A DNA stretch of 64,000 bases from CAYUQT01 sp964596165 (GTDB lineage Bacteria > Planctomycetota > Phycisphaerae > UBA1845 > JAFGLZ01): NCBI GenBank assembly GCA_964596165.1, contig CAZQTW010000034.1, positions 1-64,000 on the forward strand. Reading direction: 5' to 3'. The notes under the pieces were generated by a model. The model searched no databases and was not told the DNA's origin. It saw only the letters and a list, made by a program, of their open reading frames with translations. Shown in pieces: positions 36,419-46,093 of this stretch. Each line of letters begins with the position of its first letter. The stretch's first letter is position 1. The translations under genes were made by a program, and so were the position numbers.

Positions 36419-38332
36419 ATGTCCAAAAGAAAGATTGCGTTCGAAGCTGTCGTGGCGCTGGTGGCGAGCGCGTCAAGTCCGGTTCGGGGCGAGTCGCAGG
36501 CCGAGCCGTACCGGTCCGGTTTGCCCTGGGTGCAGTTCCACGGCTCGGATTTCACCCGACCGGCGGAGTCGGGAATCGACCGCCAACTCAATCTGGACAC
36601 GGGGGCAACGATTCAGGACTACTCGCGGATTTGGAAGGGGGCTATCAAGTGGCCGGCCGGCGGCGAGGTGACGTTCCAGGCCGATGCGGATGACGAGCTC
36701 GAGCTGTACATCAACGACAAGCCGGTCATCGACAGTGGGGGTGCGCGGAGGTCACGCGAAGGCACGTGCGTCGCCCAGACCGGCCAACTCGTCCCGATTG
36801 AGGTCCGGTTCCGCCAGAAAGGCGGCACGGCCCATCTCCGGCTCTACTGGAGCACGCCGGGGAAGGCAAAGGAACTCGTGCCCGAGTCGGCGTTCTGGCA
36901 CCAAAAGGCCGATGCCGAGCAGATCAAGGAGATGCTGGCCGGCAGACTTTCCCCAAGACCGAAGATCGACGACAAAAGCTCCATCTACAAGCCCGGTTTG
37001 GGACCGGTTGCACCGGCGACTGAACCGATTCCACTGGGTGTCGGACCACACCTGTTCATCGACGACCATCTGGTCGGTTCGTCGACCAACGTGTTTCGCA
37101 CGGTGAATCGGCCCGAGCGGCAGCTCAAGGAACCCATCGTCCACGGCAAGAAGGGCAAAGGGGACAACTGCTTCCAGCCGTACATGAGCGTCCTTCGCGA
37201 CCCCAAGACCGGACGGTTCCGTATCTGGTACGGCGTCCACGTCAACGAGACCCGGTCGCGCCTCGGTTACATGGAATCGGACGACGGCATCAATTGGATC
37301 CGTCCCCATCGCGTGCTGGACGATCCCGGCCCGATTCAATTCGGCGTCAGCATCCTTGATGAAGGACCCGAGTTTCCCGATGCGGCCAATCGATTCAAGT
37401 ACGCCTACTGGTGGGGCAATGGGATGATGGTTGCAGGCTCTCCGGACGGGCTGACATGGAAGCTGCTTTCACCGCGCAGCGTCCTCGAACACAACCATGA
37501 CATCTGCAATATCTACAAAGATCGCGTGCGCAATCGCTACATGGGGATTTGCAGCACGTATGTGACGGGACCACGCTGGTCCGGCAATCGCCGCGTCACC
37601 GTCCAGAGCGTCAGTGACGACCTCATCCACTGGGCCAAACCGTGGCGCGTCCTCACGCCGGACGACACGCTGGAGCAAGGAGAAACGCAGTTCTACGCGA
37701 TGTGCGGATTCCTCCAGCGCGGCGATCTCCTCATCGGCATGGTCAAGGTCCTTCACGACGACTTCGCCGCCGATCCGGGTGGTCCGAAGGCGGGCGTGGG
37801 CTGGACGAGCCTGGCGTGGAGTCGCGACGGCGAGCATTGGGTGCGCGACCGCGAGGTGTTCTTCGACCGCCACCCCGCGTCGGGCGAATGGGACCATGCG
37901 ATGGCATGGATCGACTGGCAATTGCCCGTCGGCGACGAGGTCTACCTCTACTACGGCGGGTACGCACGGGGACACAAGATCAACCGGTTCGAAGAGCGGC
38001 AGATCGGGTTGGTGAAGATTCTCCAGGATCGCTACGTGGCTCGCGAGTCCGGCGAGAGCGCGGGAACCTTGCGAACGCCGACCGTCCTACTGGATGGTAG
38101 CCGCCTGACGGTCAACGCCAAGGTCGATGGGGAGATGAAGGTCCGCATCCTGGACGCGGCGGGCAAACCCTTGCCCGGTTTCGACGAGTCCGATGGCGAC
38201 CCCATCCGCGGGGATTCCCTTCGGCACGCCGTTCAGTGGAAGGGAGATCTCGCGTCGGTTCGGGGCAAGGCGGTCCGGCTGGAGTTCAGCCTCCGAAACG
38301 CGCGGCTATTTGGCTTCGAACTGGTCCGCTGA
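36419..38332 (+). CDS. Secreted PA14-like plus GH32/43-like propeller protein (paralogue 2)
   Basis: A 637-residue protein with a signal peptide. Residues about 35-160 look like a PA14 carbohydrate-binding domain (GEVTFQADADDELELYINDK, RFRQKGGTAHLRLYWSTPG). From about 200 there is a GH32-like propeller: LGVGPHLFIDDHLVGSSTN, RFRIWYGVHVNETRSRLGYM, ESDDGINWIRP and VGWTSLAWSRDGEHWVRD. The C-terminal beta domain matches paralogue 1 (NARLFGFELVR against KAKLFGLEFE). GGGAG precedes the ATG. A perfect -35 box TTGACA at 36359-36364 is present, but no good -10 at 17 bp. Catalytic acids cannot be placed with confidence. Confidence 0.65.
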   Translation: MSKRKIAFEAVVALVASASSPVRGESQAEPYRSGLPWVQFHGSDFTRPAESGIDRQLNLDTGATIQDYSRIWKGAIKWPAGGEVTFQADADDELELYINDKPVIDSGGARRSREGTCVAQTGQLVPIEVRFRQKGGTAHLRLYWSTPGKAKELVPESAFWHQKADAEQIKEMLAGRLSPRPKIDDKSSIYKPGLGPVAPATEPIPLGVGPHLFIDDHLVGSSTNVFRTVNRPERQLKEPIVHGKKGKGDNCFQPYMSVLRDPKTGRFRIWYGVHVNETRSRLGYMESDDGINWIRPHRVLDDPGPIQFGVSILDEGPEFPDAANRFKYAYWWGNGMMVAGSPDGLTWKLLSPRSVLEHNHDICNIYKDRVRNRYMGICSTYVTGPRWSGNRRVTVQSVSDDLIHWAKPWRVLTPDDTLEQGETQFYAMCGFLQRGDLLIGMVKVLHDDFAADPGGPKAGVGWTSLAWSRDGEHWVRDREVFFDRHPASGEWDHAMAWIDWQLPVGDEVYLYYGGYARGHKINRFEERQIGLVKILQDRYVARESGESAGTLRTPTVLLDGSRLTVNAKVDGEMKVRILDAAGKPLPGFDESDGDPIRGDSLRHAVQWKGDLASVRGKAVRLEFSLRNARLFGFELVR

Positions 38333-38433
38333 TCGACTATCGTTCTGTCTGCGCAGGGTCGGTCTTCGACGGCAACGCTTTCCCTTCTCGTCGCGGACGA
38401 CTCCTGCGGGGCAGCCAAGGACGGGACTGAGGG

Positions 38434-40503
38434 ATGGCAAGGAAGTTCGTACTCAAGGCACGCCGGATCGGGGAGGATATCGATTTCTCCGCCGACCTCA
38501 ACCCGGAACAGCTCGCCGTCGCGACCGCCCCCGGCGGGCCGATGCTGGTGATCGCGGGCGCCGGGAGCGGAAAGACGCGTGCCCTTACCTACCGGTTGGC
38601 GTGGCTGGTCCACCAAGGGGTGGACCCCTCCCGTATCCTGCTGGTGACGTTCACCAACCGCGCCGCACGCGAGATGCTTCACCGCGTTGAGTTGCTGCTG
38701 AAAACCGAGACGCGGACAATCTGGGGCGGCACGTTTCACCACATCGCCAACCGCATCCTGCGACAACACGGGAACCGATTGGGTATCGAGCGGGACTTCA
38801 CGATCCTCGATCGCGAGGACGCACGCGACCTCCTGGGCTCCTGCGGCGTCGATTCCGGCGTGCACCAGAAACAGCGGCGGTTTCCACACAAGGGGTTGCT
38901 CCTGTCGATCTCCAGCTTCGTCCGGAACACGCTGGAACCATTGGGCAAGGTGCTCGCACGACGCTACCCGATGTTCCAGCAGGACGAAGAGGCCATCGCG
39001 ACAGTGCTGAAGCTCTACGACGAGCGAAAGCGCCGCCGACAACTCCTGGATTATGACGATCTGCTGGCGGCGTGGCTGGTCCTGCTCACCGAACATGCCG
39101 ACGTTCGTGACCTGTTGGCCTCCCAGTTCCTGCACATCCTGGTCGACGAGTATCAGGACACCAACGCGATCCAAGGCAAAATCGTCGATCTGCTGGCGTC
39201 CAAACACAGGAACCTGTGCGTGGTGGGCGACGATTCACAGAGCATCTACAGCTTCCGCGGCGCGGATTTCGACAACATTCTGCGATTCGAAGACCGGTAC
39301 CCCGACGCTCGCGAGTTCCGGCTCGAAACCAACTACCGATCGACGCCCGAGATCCTCTCGCTGGCCAACGCCAGCATCCAACATAACGAGCGGCGTCTGC
39401 CGAAAGTCCTCCGGGCGGTCCGGCCGTCGGGGCTGAAACCGGCGTTCGTCGCCTGTCAGGACCACAACGTGCAGGTGCGATTCATCGCAGAGTACATCCT
39501 TCACCTGCTGGAACAAGGGCGAAAGCTGAACCATATTGCGGTGCTCTATCGCAGCCATTGGCATTCCCTGGAAATTCAGCTCGAACTTCAGCGGCGGAAC
39601 ATCCCGTTCCAAGTCCGAGGAGGGCTGCGATTCTTCGAACAGGCTCACATCAAGGATGTGGTGGCCTTTCTTCGGGTCGTTCAGAACCCTCGCGACGAAC
39701 TGGCATGGTTCCGCGTCCTCCCCTTGCTGCCTCGGGTCGGCGCGGCTCTGTCACGTCGGGTGTGGGCGCACATCTCGGGGAACAACAATCCGCTGAAGAC
39801 GGCCTGCGACAAATCTACCCGCGCACTCCTGCCCCGGGGCGCGGACAAAGGGTATCGAGGGTTCACCAAACTCCTGAACGAACTCGCCGAGTTGAACTCG
39901 CCCGCCGACATGATTGAGCGAGTGATGGATCGATTCTACGACGATTATCTCGTTACCCATTACGACGGAGCCAACCTCAGACGCGAGGACATTCGCGGGC
40001 TGGCCAACTTTGCCGGCCAGTACAATACGGTGGCCTCGTTCCTGGCCGACATCGCTTTGGCCGGAGAGTTCTCGGGCGAAACTGTGGTAACTGGACCCGA
40101 CGAATGGGATTTCGTCGTCTTGTCCACGGTCCACCAAGCCAAGGGCTTGGAGTGGCCGGTGGTCTTCATCCCCTGGTTGGCCGATGGTCGTTTCCCGACA
40201 GATATGGCCATCAACACACAGGAGGATCTGGAGGAGGAACGGCGCGTTTTTCATGTGGCCATTACCAGAGCCAAGGATGAGCTTTACCTTGTCATGCCGC
40301 AGGTCTATCGGAACCGCGCGCAAGGTCTGATCATGATGAAACCCAGTCGTTTCCTGTCCGAACTGGATGAGGATCTCACCGAACCGATGGTGTTGGACGA
40401 GAGCCTTTCACACGTGACCGTCGGACCGCAATTCGCGGACGCGTCACGGACCAAGGGGGGCCTGAAGGTGCTCCCGTCGGGTAGCGATCGCCTGGTCCCA
40501 TAA
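38434..40503 (+). CDS. UvrD/PcrA-type superfamily 1 DNA helicase
   Basis: A 689-residue ATP-dependent 3'-5' helicase with the SF1A motifs in order: Q-motif LNPEQLAVAT, Walker A AGAGSGKT (residue 42), Ia TFTNRAAREM, II LVDEYQDTN (about 237), III GDDSQSIYSFRG, IV YRSHWHSLEIQL, V HQAKGLEWPVVF (about 567) and VI VAITRAKDELYL (about 607). It is slightly shorter than typical UvrD/PcrA (about 720) and lacks an obvious C-terminal extension. It is expected to unwind DNA in repair or replication restart. It begins the plus-strand directon but has no clear functional link to the genes that follow. Confidence 0.85.
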   Translation: MARKFVLKARRIGEDIDFSADLNPEQLAVATAPGGPMLVIAGAGSGKTRALTYRLAWLVHQGVDPSRILLVTFTNRAAREMLHRVELLLKTETRTIWGGTFHHIANRILRQHGNRLGIERDFTILDREDARDLLGSCGVDSGVHQKQRRFPHKGLLLSISSFVRNTLEPLGKVLARRYPMFQQDEEAIATVLKLYDERKRRRQLLDYDDLLAAWLVLLTEHADVRDLLASQFLHILVDEYQDTNAIQGKIVDLLASKHRNLCVVGDDSQSIYSFRGADFDNILRFEDRYPDAREFRLETNYRSTPEILSLANASIQHNERRLPKVLRAVRPSGLKPAFVACQDHNVQVRFIAEYILHLLEQGRKLNHIAVLYRSHWHSLEIQLELQRRNIPFQVRGGLRFFEQAHIKDVVAFLRVVQNPRDELAWFRVLPLLPRVGAALSRRVWAHISGNNNPLKTACDKSTRALLPRGADKGYRGFTKLLNELAELNSPADMIERVMDRFYDDYLVTHYDGANLRREDIRGLANFAGQYNTVASFLADIALAGEFSGETVVTGPDEWDFVVLSTVHQAKGLEWPVVFIPWLADGRFPTDMAINTQEDLEEERRVFHVAITRAKDELYLVMPQVYRNRAQGLIMMKPSRFLSELDEDLTEPMVLDESLSHVTVGPQFADASRTKGGLKVLPSGSDRLVP

Positions 40504-40630
40504 CGGTGCCTCCGCCCCGCGGCGTGTGTGTCGGCTTGACTCGTGTTTCGTTGGGCGCTATCGTGAGGTATTCGCCGGACGGCGGCCGCGTTACGGCCGC
40601 ATCCCATCTGGGCGGGCTATTGCCAACGGT

Positions 40631-41740
40631 ATGATCTCTCGAGTCGGGGTAATTCTACAGAACGTTCCGAGGCTGGTCGATGTCTGGTTGAGTCGGCGCT
40701 TGAAGAAACCGTCCAAGCACCTCCCTATCCTGCTCATCTTCATCACCGACAAGTGCAACCTTCGGTGCCGGATGTGCGGCGTGTGGGAGCACGCAAGCCC
40801 GGATTCCATCCACAATGAGCTGACAACGGAGGAATGGAAGGCCGTCATTCGCTCCGCCGTCAAGTTGCGGACGGTCCTTCTTTCCATCACGGGGGGCGAG
40901 GCCGTCCTTCGTCCCGACGTCTACGAGATCATCCGATTCGCCCGTCAAAACGGAATTGCCGTTCACCTCTGCAGCAACGGCACCGTGCTGAACGATTCAC
41001 GCGTGGATCAGCTTCGAGAGTCGGGGGTAAACACGGTGTCCGTTTCCCTGGAGAGCGACGTGCCTGAGATTCACGAACGGCTTCGAGGCGAGGGGACGTT
41101 CGAGAAAGCCGTCCGCGGCATTCGCTTGCTCCGAGAGAAGGCGCCCGGCGTCAAGGTGGGCATCAACTTTCTCATCACGGCCCAGAACTTCCGCGACATG
41201 TGGCGGATGATTCCATTCGCCGAGAGTCTGGGCGTCCATCAGATCAAGTTCGCGCCCATCCACACGAACCTGCAACACAAGGGGAAACGGCAGGAAGAGT
41301 TCGCCGATCTCATCTTCACGGAAGAAAACCTCGATGAACTTGAAGGCGAAATCGGCAAGCTGGCCGAGGCGGCCGCCAAGAGCCGCCTTCAGACCACTTC
41401 CAGGATCTTCCTGAACGGCATCGTCAGTCTCTACCGACACCCGCGCACGGGGTTCCGCTGCTACGCCGGCTACGCCGCCTGCGCGATCAATCCGCAAGGC
41501 CGGGTGTCGCCCTGCTGCGACGTGGAGGGGGCCATCAGCGTCCGCGAGAAGCCCCTCGATGAGATCTGGAGGAGCGCCGAATTCCAGCAATTACGGCAAT
41601 GCGTCCACACGTGCGACCGGCCCTGTTGGGATACGACCAACGCGGAACTGAGTCTGCGGTTGGGAATTCGGGGTATGCTGGGTGAGATCGGCCAAACCTG
41701 GCGCGACGTCAAATTCTACTTCGGGGGCGAAAACCAGTGA
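40631..41740 (+). CDS. Radical SAM protein with SPASM-type C-terminus
   Basis: A 369-residue protein. The radical SAM cluster site is CNLRCRMC (Cys42, 46, 49), followed by a GGE-type motif in SITGGEAVLRPDVYEII and a radical SAM beta-strand pattern. The C-terminal region has clustered cysteines (CYAGYAAC, VSPCCD, CVHTCDRPC) as in SPASM domains, which bind additional iron-sulfur clusters. Family members modify peptides, sugars or lipids. It overlaps the next gene by its stop codon (GTGA). The frame is open upstream to 40526, but the ATG at 40631 gives the usual N-terminus. The substrate is unknown. Confidence 0.75.
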   Translation: MISRVGVILQNVPRLVDVWLSRRLKKPSKHLPILLIFITDKCNLRCRMCGVWEHASPDSIHNELTTEEWKAVIRSAVKLRTVLLSITGGEAVLRPDVYEIIRFARQNGIAVHLCSNGTVLNDSRVDQLRESGVNTVSVSLESDVPEIHERLRGEGTFEKAVRGIRLLREKAPGVKVGINFLITAQNFRDMWRMIPFAESLGVHQIKFAPIHTNLQHKGKRQEEFADLIFTEENLDELEGEIGKLAEAAAKSRLQTTSRIFLNGIVSLYRHPRTGFRCYAGYAACAINPQGRVSPCCDVEGAISVREKPLDEIWRSAEFQQLRQCVHTCDRPCWDTTNAELSLRLGIRGMLGEIGQTWRDVKFYFGGENQ

Positions 41741-42927
41741 TTCCTCGGCGCAAGGCGCACACATTCCCGGGCGAGACGGAGGAAATCGGGCGTCGATGTC
41801 GGCAGGGGATAACCCAGGACCCGAGCCTGTTGGCCCGATGGGAGCGGGCGGTCGCCGATTTCGTGGGCGTCCCCCATGCGGCGGTGGTCAATTCCGGACG
41901 TCGCGGAATGACGCTGATCTTCCGGCACTTGGGTGTGGGCCCGGGCGACGAAGTCATTGTCCCAGCCTACACGCTCAAGGATCTGATTCCGCTGATCCAA
42001 AGCCTGGGCGCGAAGATCATTCCGGCGGACATCGATCGGGAAACCTTGAATATCTCCCCCAAGGCCGTCTCGGAACGAATCACCGCCAAGACCAAGGCGG
42101 TCTTGGCTCTTCATGCCTTCGGCTCCCCCTGCGACATCGAAGCAATCGTGACGCTGGCGGAGCGCCACGGACTCCCCGTCATCGAGGATTGCGCACACTC
42201 ACTGGGGGCCTCCGTCGGTGGACGGCAAACCGGGTCCTTTGGGCGGGCCGGCTTCTTCAGTTTTGAAACGACCAAGCCGGTCAACACCTTTGGAGGCGGC
42301 ATGGTGGTGTCCTCGGACGCCACCCTGATCGAAAGCGTTCATGCGAGCACGCAGAACGACGTCTTCGACGTGACGCCGCTCCAAGCCAAAGTCGGGGCGA
42401 CCAAGACCGAGGACTTCCTCTTCAGGACAGGCCTGGGGTTTCCGATGCTGTATCTCCTTGCCAGTCCGATGTGGAAGGGCGTCACCGCCAGACTCTACCG
42501 GCGGTTTCAGCATGCCCCCCCGTCCAACATCCAATACACCCCCATTCAGGCTGAAATCGGCCTCAAAAAGCTGGCAAGCCTGCCGGAACGAATAGGCGAG
42601 CGGAAGCGAAGCGCGGAACTGCTCAGGTCGCTCCTGTCGCCCGAGATACGAACCCAGCGGATCCGTGACGGATGTGAGTCGACCTGGTACTTCGTGGTCG
42701 TCGTTCTTCCGTGCGCCGCGCTCAGGGTCCGCAAGAGAATGCTCGTGCGGGGTATTGACGCGGGCATCGAAGACGAGATTGCGGACAACTGTGCCGCCTT
42801 GTTAGGCTACAAGGATTGTCCGGTGATTGACGAGGTCTACGGGCGTGCCATGGTCCTCCCCCTGTACGAGGGGATTACGGAAGAGGCGATCCGCAAGATC
42901 GCCCGCGCACTGAACGAATCGATATGA
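41737..42927 (+). CDS. DegT/DnrJ/EryC1/StrS-family sugar aminotransferase-like protein
   Basis: A 396-residue protein with a GTG start overlapping the previous stop. Typical features are VVNSGRRGMTLIFRHLGVGP, EVIVPAYTLKD, IEDCAHSLGA and the PLP lysine region SFETTKPVNTFGGGMV. The family makes amino sugars from keto sugars, with PLP bound to the lysine (a few members are dehydratases). Here the aspartate is in VIEDCAH and the lysine in TTK. It lies between two radical SAM genes, all translationally coupled. Product and substrate unknown; an amino-sugar or amino-polyol is likely. Confidence 0.8.
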   Translation: MIPRRKAHTFPGETEEIGRRCRQGITQDPSLLARWERAVADFVGVPHAAVVNSGRRGMTLIFRHLGVGPGDEVIVPAYTLKDLIPLIQSLGAKIIPADIDRETLNISPKAVSERITAKTKAVLALHAFGSPCDIEAIVTLAERHGLPVIEDCAHSLGASVGGRQTGSFGRAGFFSFETTKPVNTFGGGMVVSSDATLIESVHASTQNDVFDVTPLQAKVGATKTEDFLFRTGLGFPMLYLLASPMWKGVTARLYRRFQHAPPSNIQYTPIQAEIGLKKLASLPERIGERKRSAELLRSLLSPEIRTQRIRDGCESTWYFVVVVLPCAALRVRKRMLVRGIDAGIEDEIADNCAALLGYKDCPVIDEVYGRAMVLPLYEGITEEAIRKIARALNESI

Positions 42928-44339
42928 AGGTCCTGCTGGTCGACGTGCCTTTTGGCGAGCAAGAAATCGGCGGCGAGGAAGGCGACTTCGCCGCCGTCCT
43001 CAATGTCATTCCTGCATTGGGCTTGGCCTATCTGGCCGCCGTTGCCGAAAAGGAAGGACACGAGGTCCACATCCTGGACTGTGCGAGGGGACTCGGCTGG
43101 AACGCCATTGAGGAAGAGGGGCGGAGTTTCCGGCCGGACGTCGTGGGAATGACGGCAACCACGCCCACATTCAACAACGCGGTTAAGAGCGCCCGACTCC
43201 TGCGAGAAATCGTGCCCAAGGCCCTGTTCGTGGTCGGCGGCCCTCATCCGACGGCCGTGCCGGATCACGCCGTCACGTCCGATGCCTTTGACTTCCTGGT
43301 CCTCGGCGAGGGGGAATTGACCTGGATCGAATTGCTGCGTCACGTGCAGGGAAACGGACCGACGCGGGCCGACGACATCGCGGGCCTCGCGTTTCGCCGG
43401 AACGGGCAGCCGGTCACCACCGCGCCCCGGGGGCGCATCGAAGACCTCGACGGGCTTCCCTTTCCGGCCAGGCATCTGCTGCCGCCCTTGAAAGCGTATC
43501 GTCCCACCCCCGCTTCCTATCGAAGGCTGCCCCTGGCGCACGTCATGACGTCCAGGGGGTGCCCCTCGAAGTGCAACTTCTGCGACCGCGCGATCTTCGG
43601 CGAGAAATACCGGGCCAGAAGCGCCGAAAACGTCCTGGCCGAGGTGGACGAGGTCGTGCACAAGCACGGCGCCAAGGAGATCCGCTTCTTCGACGATACC
43701 TTCACGCTCAATCGCCGACGGTTGGAGGAGATCTGTCGGGGGCTCAAGAGATATCGACCGCGGCTCCCGTGGACCTGCCTCACCAAGGTCACCGCCGTGG
43801 ACCTCGACATGCTCCGGATGATGCGCGATGCCGGCTGTTGGCAGGTGTTGTACGGGCTGGAATCGGGGGATGACCGCGTACTCTCAACGCTGGGCAAGAA
43901 GACAACCGTCGAGAAAAACCGTCAGGCCGTCCTCTGGGCCCGACAGGCAGGCATCCGGGTGCGCGCCGATTTCATCGTCGGCACCCCTCACGAAACCATG
44001 GAGACGCTCAGAAACACCGTGGAATTCGCCAAATCGCTACCGCTCGATTTCGCGCACTTCAACAAGTTTGTGCCCTTCCCCGGCACGGAGTTCTACCGAC
44101 AACTCGTGGGACAAGGTTACCACTTCGATTTCTCCGGAAGCACGTCCACGCTCGACCATGACGCCCTGGTCTTTGTCCCGAAAACCATCGATCCGGCCGA
44201 GTACCGGCGGTTCCTTGACAGGGCATACAAGGAGTTCTATCTTCGACCGCGTTACATTCTCCGGCGGGTCTTCGGCCTGAGGACGTTTACCGAGTTCTGG
44301 GGTCAGGTGCGGGGGTTCTTTGCCATCCGATCGCTCTGA
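42924..44339 (+). CDS. B12-binding-type radical SAM protein
   Basis: A 471-residue protein whose start ATG overlaps the previous stop (ATGA). The N-terminal 140 residues fit a cobalamin-binding Rossmann-like domain (MKVLLVDVPFGEQE, FRPDVVGMTATTPTFNNAVK, VVGGPHPTAVPDHAV), though a DxHxxG motif is not obvious. The radical SAM cluster follows as SRGCPSKCNFCDRAIFG. The C-terminal part runs from FFDDTFTLNRRRLEEICRG to the end. Such enzymes carry out methylations, ring closures or rearrangements on lipids, tetrapyrroles and natural products. It ends one base before the next gene. Confidence 0.75.
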   Translation: MKVLLVDVPFGEQEIGGEEGDFAAVLNVIPALGLAYLAAVAEKEGHEVHILDCARGLGWNAIEEEGRSFRPDVVGMTATTPTFNNAVKSARLLREIVPKALFVVGGPHPTAVPDHAVTSDAFDFLVLGEGELTWIELLRHVQGNGPTRADDIAGLAFRRNGQPVTTAPRGRIEDLDGLPFPARHLLPPLKAYRPTPASYRRLPLAHVMTSRGCPSKCNFCDRAIFGEKYRARSAENVLAEVDEVVHKHGAKEIRFFDDTFTLNRRRLEEICRGLKRYRPRLPWTCLTKVTAVDLDMLRMMRDAGCWQVLYGLESGDDRVLSTLGKKTTVEKNRQAVLWARQAGIRVRADFIVGTPHETMETLRNTVEFAKSLPLDFAHFNKFVPFPGTEFYRQLVGQGYHFDFSGSTSTLDHDALVFVPKTIDPAEYRRFLDRAYKEFYLRPRYILRRVFGLRTFTEFWGQVRGFFAIRSL

Positions 44340-44340
44340 C

Positions 44341-46038
44341 ATGGGCCACGGTCGCATCCGCCTACTCTTGGCTGTCGGCATTCTCCTGGGTTCATCCCTT
44401 CTCCTCTTCGGACGCCTCGGTCATGCCGCCCTGTGGGACGACGAGGCGGCGATCGCTCTGTTTGCGATGGGTGTGTGGCGCACGGGCGACACGTCGGCCG
44501 TCATCGACCACAACATCGTCGCGTATGACTTCGGCTACGAACTCAAGAACCTTCGCAATCGTTACATGCCTCCGCTGAGCTTCTACGTCGCCGCGCCGTT
44601 CGTCGGCATCCTTGGCCGAACGGCGCTGGCCGCGAGACTCCCTTTCGCAATCTGTGGCCTGCTGACCGTCGCGTTCATCCTCTACTGGTTATGGCGCGAC
44701 AAGGCCGACCTACAAATGTGGATCCTGATGGGCATGGGGCTGTTGGGGAATGTGTCCTTCATGCTTCATGCGAGGCAGTGTCGATACTTCGCCCTGGCTG
44801 CCTTGTCGTCCACCATCCTCGTCTATCAGGTCCTTCACTGGAACGGTCGACGCAGGACGTTGCTTGCCATGGCCGCAGTCTCCCTTTGTCTGTTCGCCGC
44901 GAACTACATGAGTTACATGGCCCTGTATGTCGGCCTATTCGTCGACTATCTCTTCTGGCTCCGCAAGACACGCCCGCTCACCGGGCGCGACTGGGCAATA
45001 CTCATGGCCCCTCAAATCGTTTTGGGCGGGGCATTATGGTCGGTCTATGACATGGTCCTGGCCGAAAAGGTCGTGAACCTCCAGTCGCCGACCTGGTTCG
45101 AGCAATTCGTTCGGTTGCCCTTGTGGTATCTGCGCGAACTGAACAGTTGCGAGTTCGGCGTGGGTCTTCTGCTCGTGACCGCTCCCCTCATCGGCTACGT
45201 CGTCGGCGACCCGTGGCTGATCCGAGGCTCTGTCGGCATTCTGAGTTACGTGGCGGCCGTCGTGGTGATCGCGCCTCACCTGGAGTCGGAACGCAGCGCG
45301 GTGGCCACCATTCGATACCTGATGCCGATAATCCCACTCTGTGTCTACGTTGGCGTTCTCACGATCAGAATCCTGACACGACGGCTTCCGGCCATGGCAA
45401 TTCCACTGGGTCTGCTCGCGTTCTGCACGAACGTGCTTCACGGCGGTCCCCTGACGGACCTGACCCGTCCGTCGAGGTTCAACGAGGTCAGACTGCGGGA
45501 GGGGTTCCGTTCCACGCTGTACGATTATGTGAAGGAGTTGCTGCATCCCCCACCGAGTGGGTATGCCGCGACGGCCGAGTGGATCAATCGTCATGTGGGT
45601 GATCAGGAGAGCATTTGGGTCCTGCCTCGCTATGCCATCTATCCCCTGATGTACCACGCGCCCAAGGCAACGTATGCATGGCAACTGGAGTACCCCCCGG
45701 CCAAGGGGTTTGAAGGGCTTGCCCCCATCCACTTCAAGGGACAGGTTCCGCCGCGATATGTCATTGTCTTCGGGCCCAACGTGGAGTGGGTAAAGGGCCT
45801 GCTGCGGCAATGGGAAAAACGGGGGCTGATCTACTCACATGTGACCACGATCGACCACTACTACTACGACCTGACGCGCCCCGAACTCTTTTGGCATGCC
45901 TTCAAGCCCGTCAGGGACTTCGACCGTTCGACGCTCGCGATCTACGTCTTCAAGAGGCTTCCCGCCGCTCGCCCAAGTCCGGCGGCGACCGGGACTTCCC
46001 CCTTGCCGAGCGGTCTTCACCAGGGAAGTATGCCCTGA
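44341..46038 (+). CDS. GT-C family membrane glycosyltransferase (GT39/ArnT-like)
   Basis: A 565-residue integral membrane protein with about ten hydrophobic segments. The GT-C motif is seen as ALWDDEAAIALFAMG near residue 33, where Asp/Glu bind the lipid-linked donor. It starts one base after the radical SAM stop, so it is coupled. The C-terminal soluble part (from about 400) may bind the acceptor. It should use a polyprenyl-phosphate sugar and act on the periplasmic side. It is probably the export/attachment end of the pathway encoded by the three genes before it. Confidence 0.7.
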   Translation: MGHGRIRLLLAVGILLGSSLLLFGRLGHAALWDDEAAIALFAMGVWRTGDTSAVIDHNIVAYDFGYELKNLRNRYMPPLSFYVAAPFVGILGRTALAARLPFAICGLLTVAFILYWLWRDKADLQMWILMGMGLLGNVSFMLHARQCRYFALAALSSTILVYQVLHWNGRRRTLLAMAAVSLCLFAANYMSYMALYVGLFVDYLFWLRKTRPLTGRDWAILMAPQIVLGGALWSVYDMVLAEKVVNLQSPTWFEQFVRLPLWYLRELNSCEFGVGLLLVTAPLIGYVVGDPWLIRGSVGILSYVAAVVVIAPHLESERSAVATIRYLMPIIPLCVYVGVLTIRILTRRLPAMAIPLGLLAFCTNVLHGGPLTDLTRPSRFNEVRLREGFRSTLYDYVKELLHPPPSGYAATAEWINRHVGDQESIWVLPRYAIYPLMYHAPKATYAWQLEYPPAKGFEGLAPIHFKGQVPPRYVIVFGPNVEWVKGLLRQWEKRGLIYSHVTTIDHYYYDLTRPELFWHAFKPVRDFDRSTLAIYVFKRLPAARPSPAATGTSPLPSGLHQGSMP

Positions 46039-46081
46039 TCGGCCGCATGGTGATTCGCTACTCTACTCAGCACCTCACCTC

Positions 46082-46087
46082 TATAAT
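46082..46087 (+). promoter_or_regulatory. TATAAT box just before the TMTC-like gene
   Basis: A perfect TATAAT at 46082-46087 ends six bases before the ATG at 46094. Used as a -10 it would give a transcript starting near the ATG, so a leaderless message. No good -35 is found at 16-18 bp (TACTCT at best). Confidence 0.3.
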
Positions 46088-46093
46088 GGCGCC

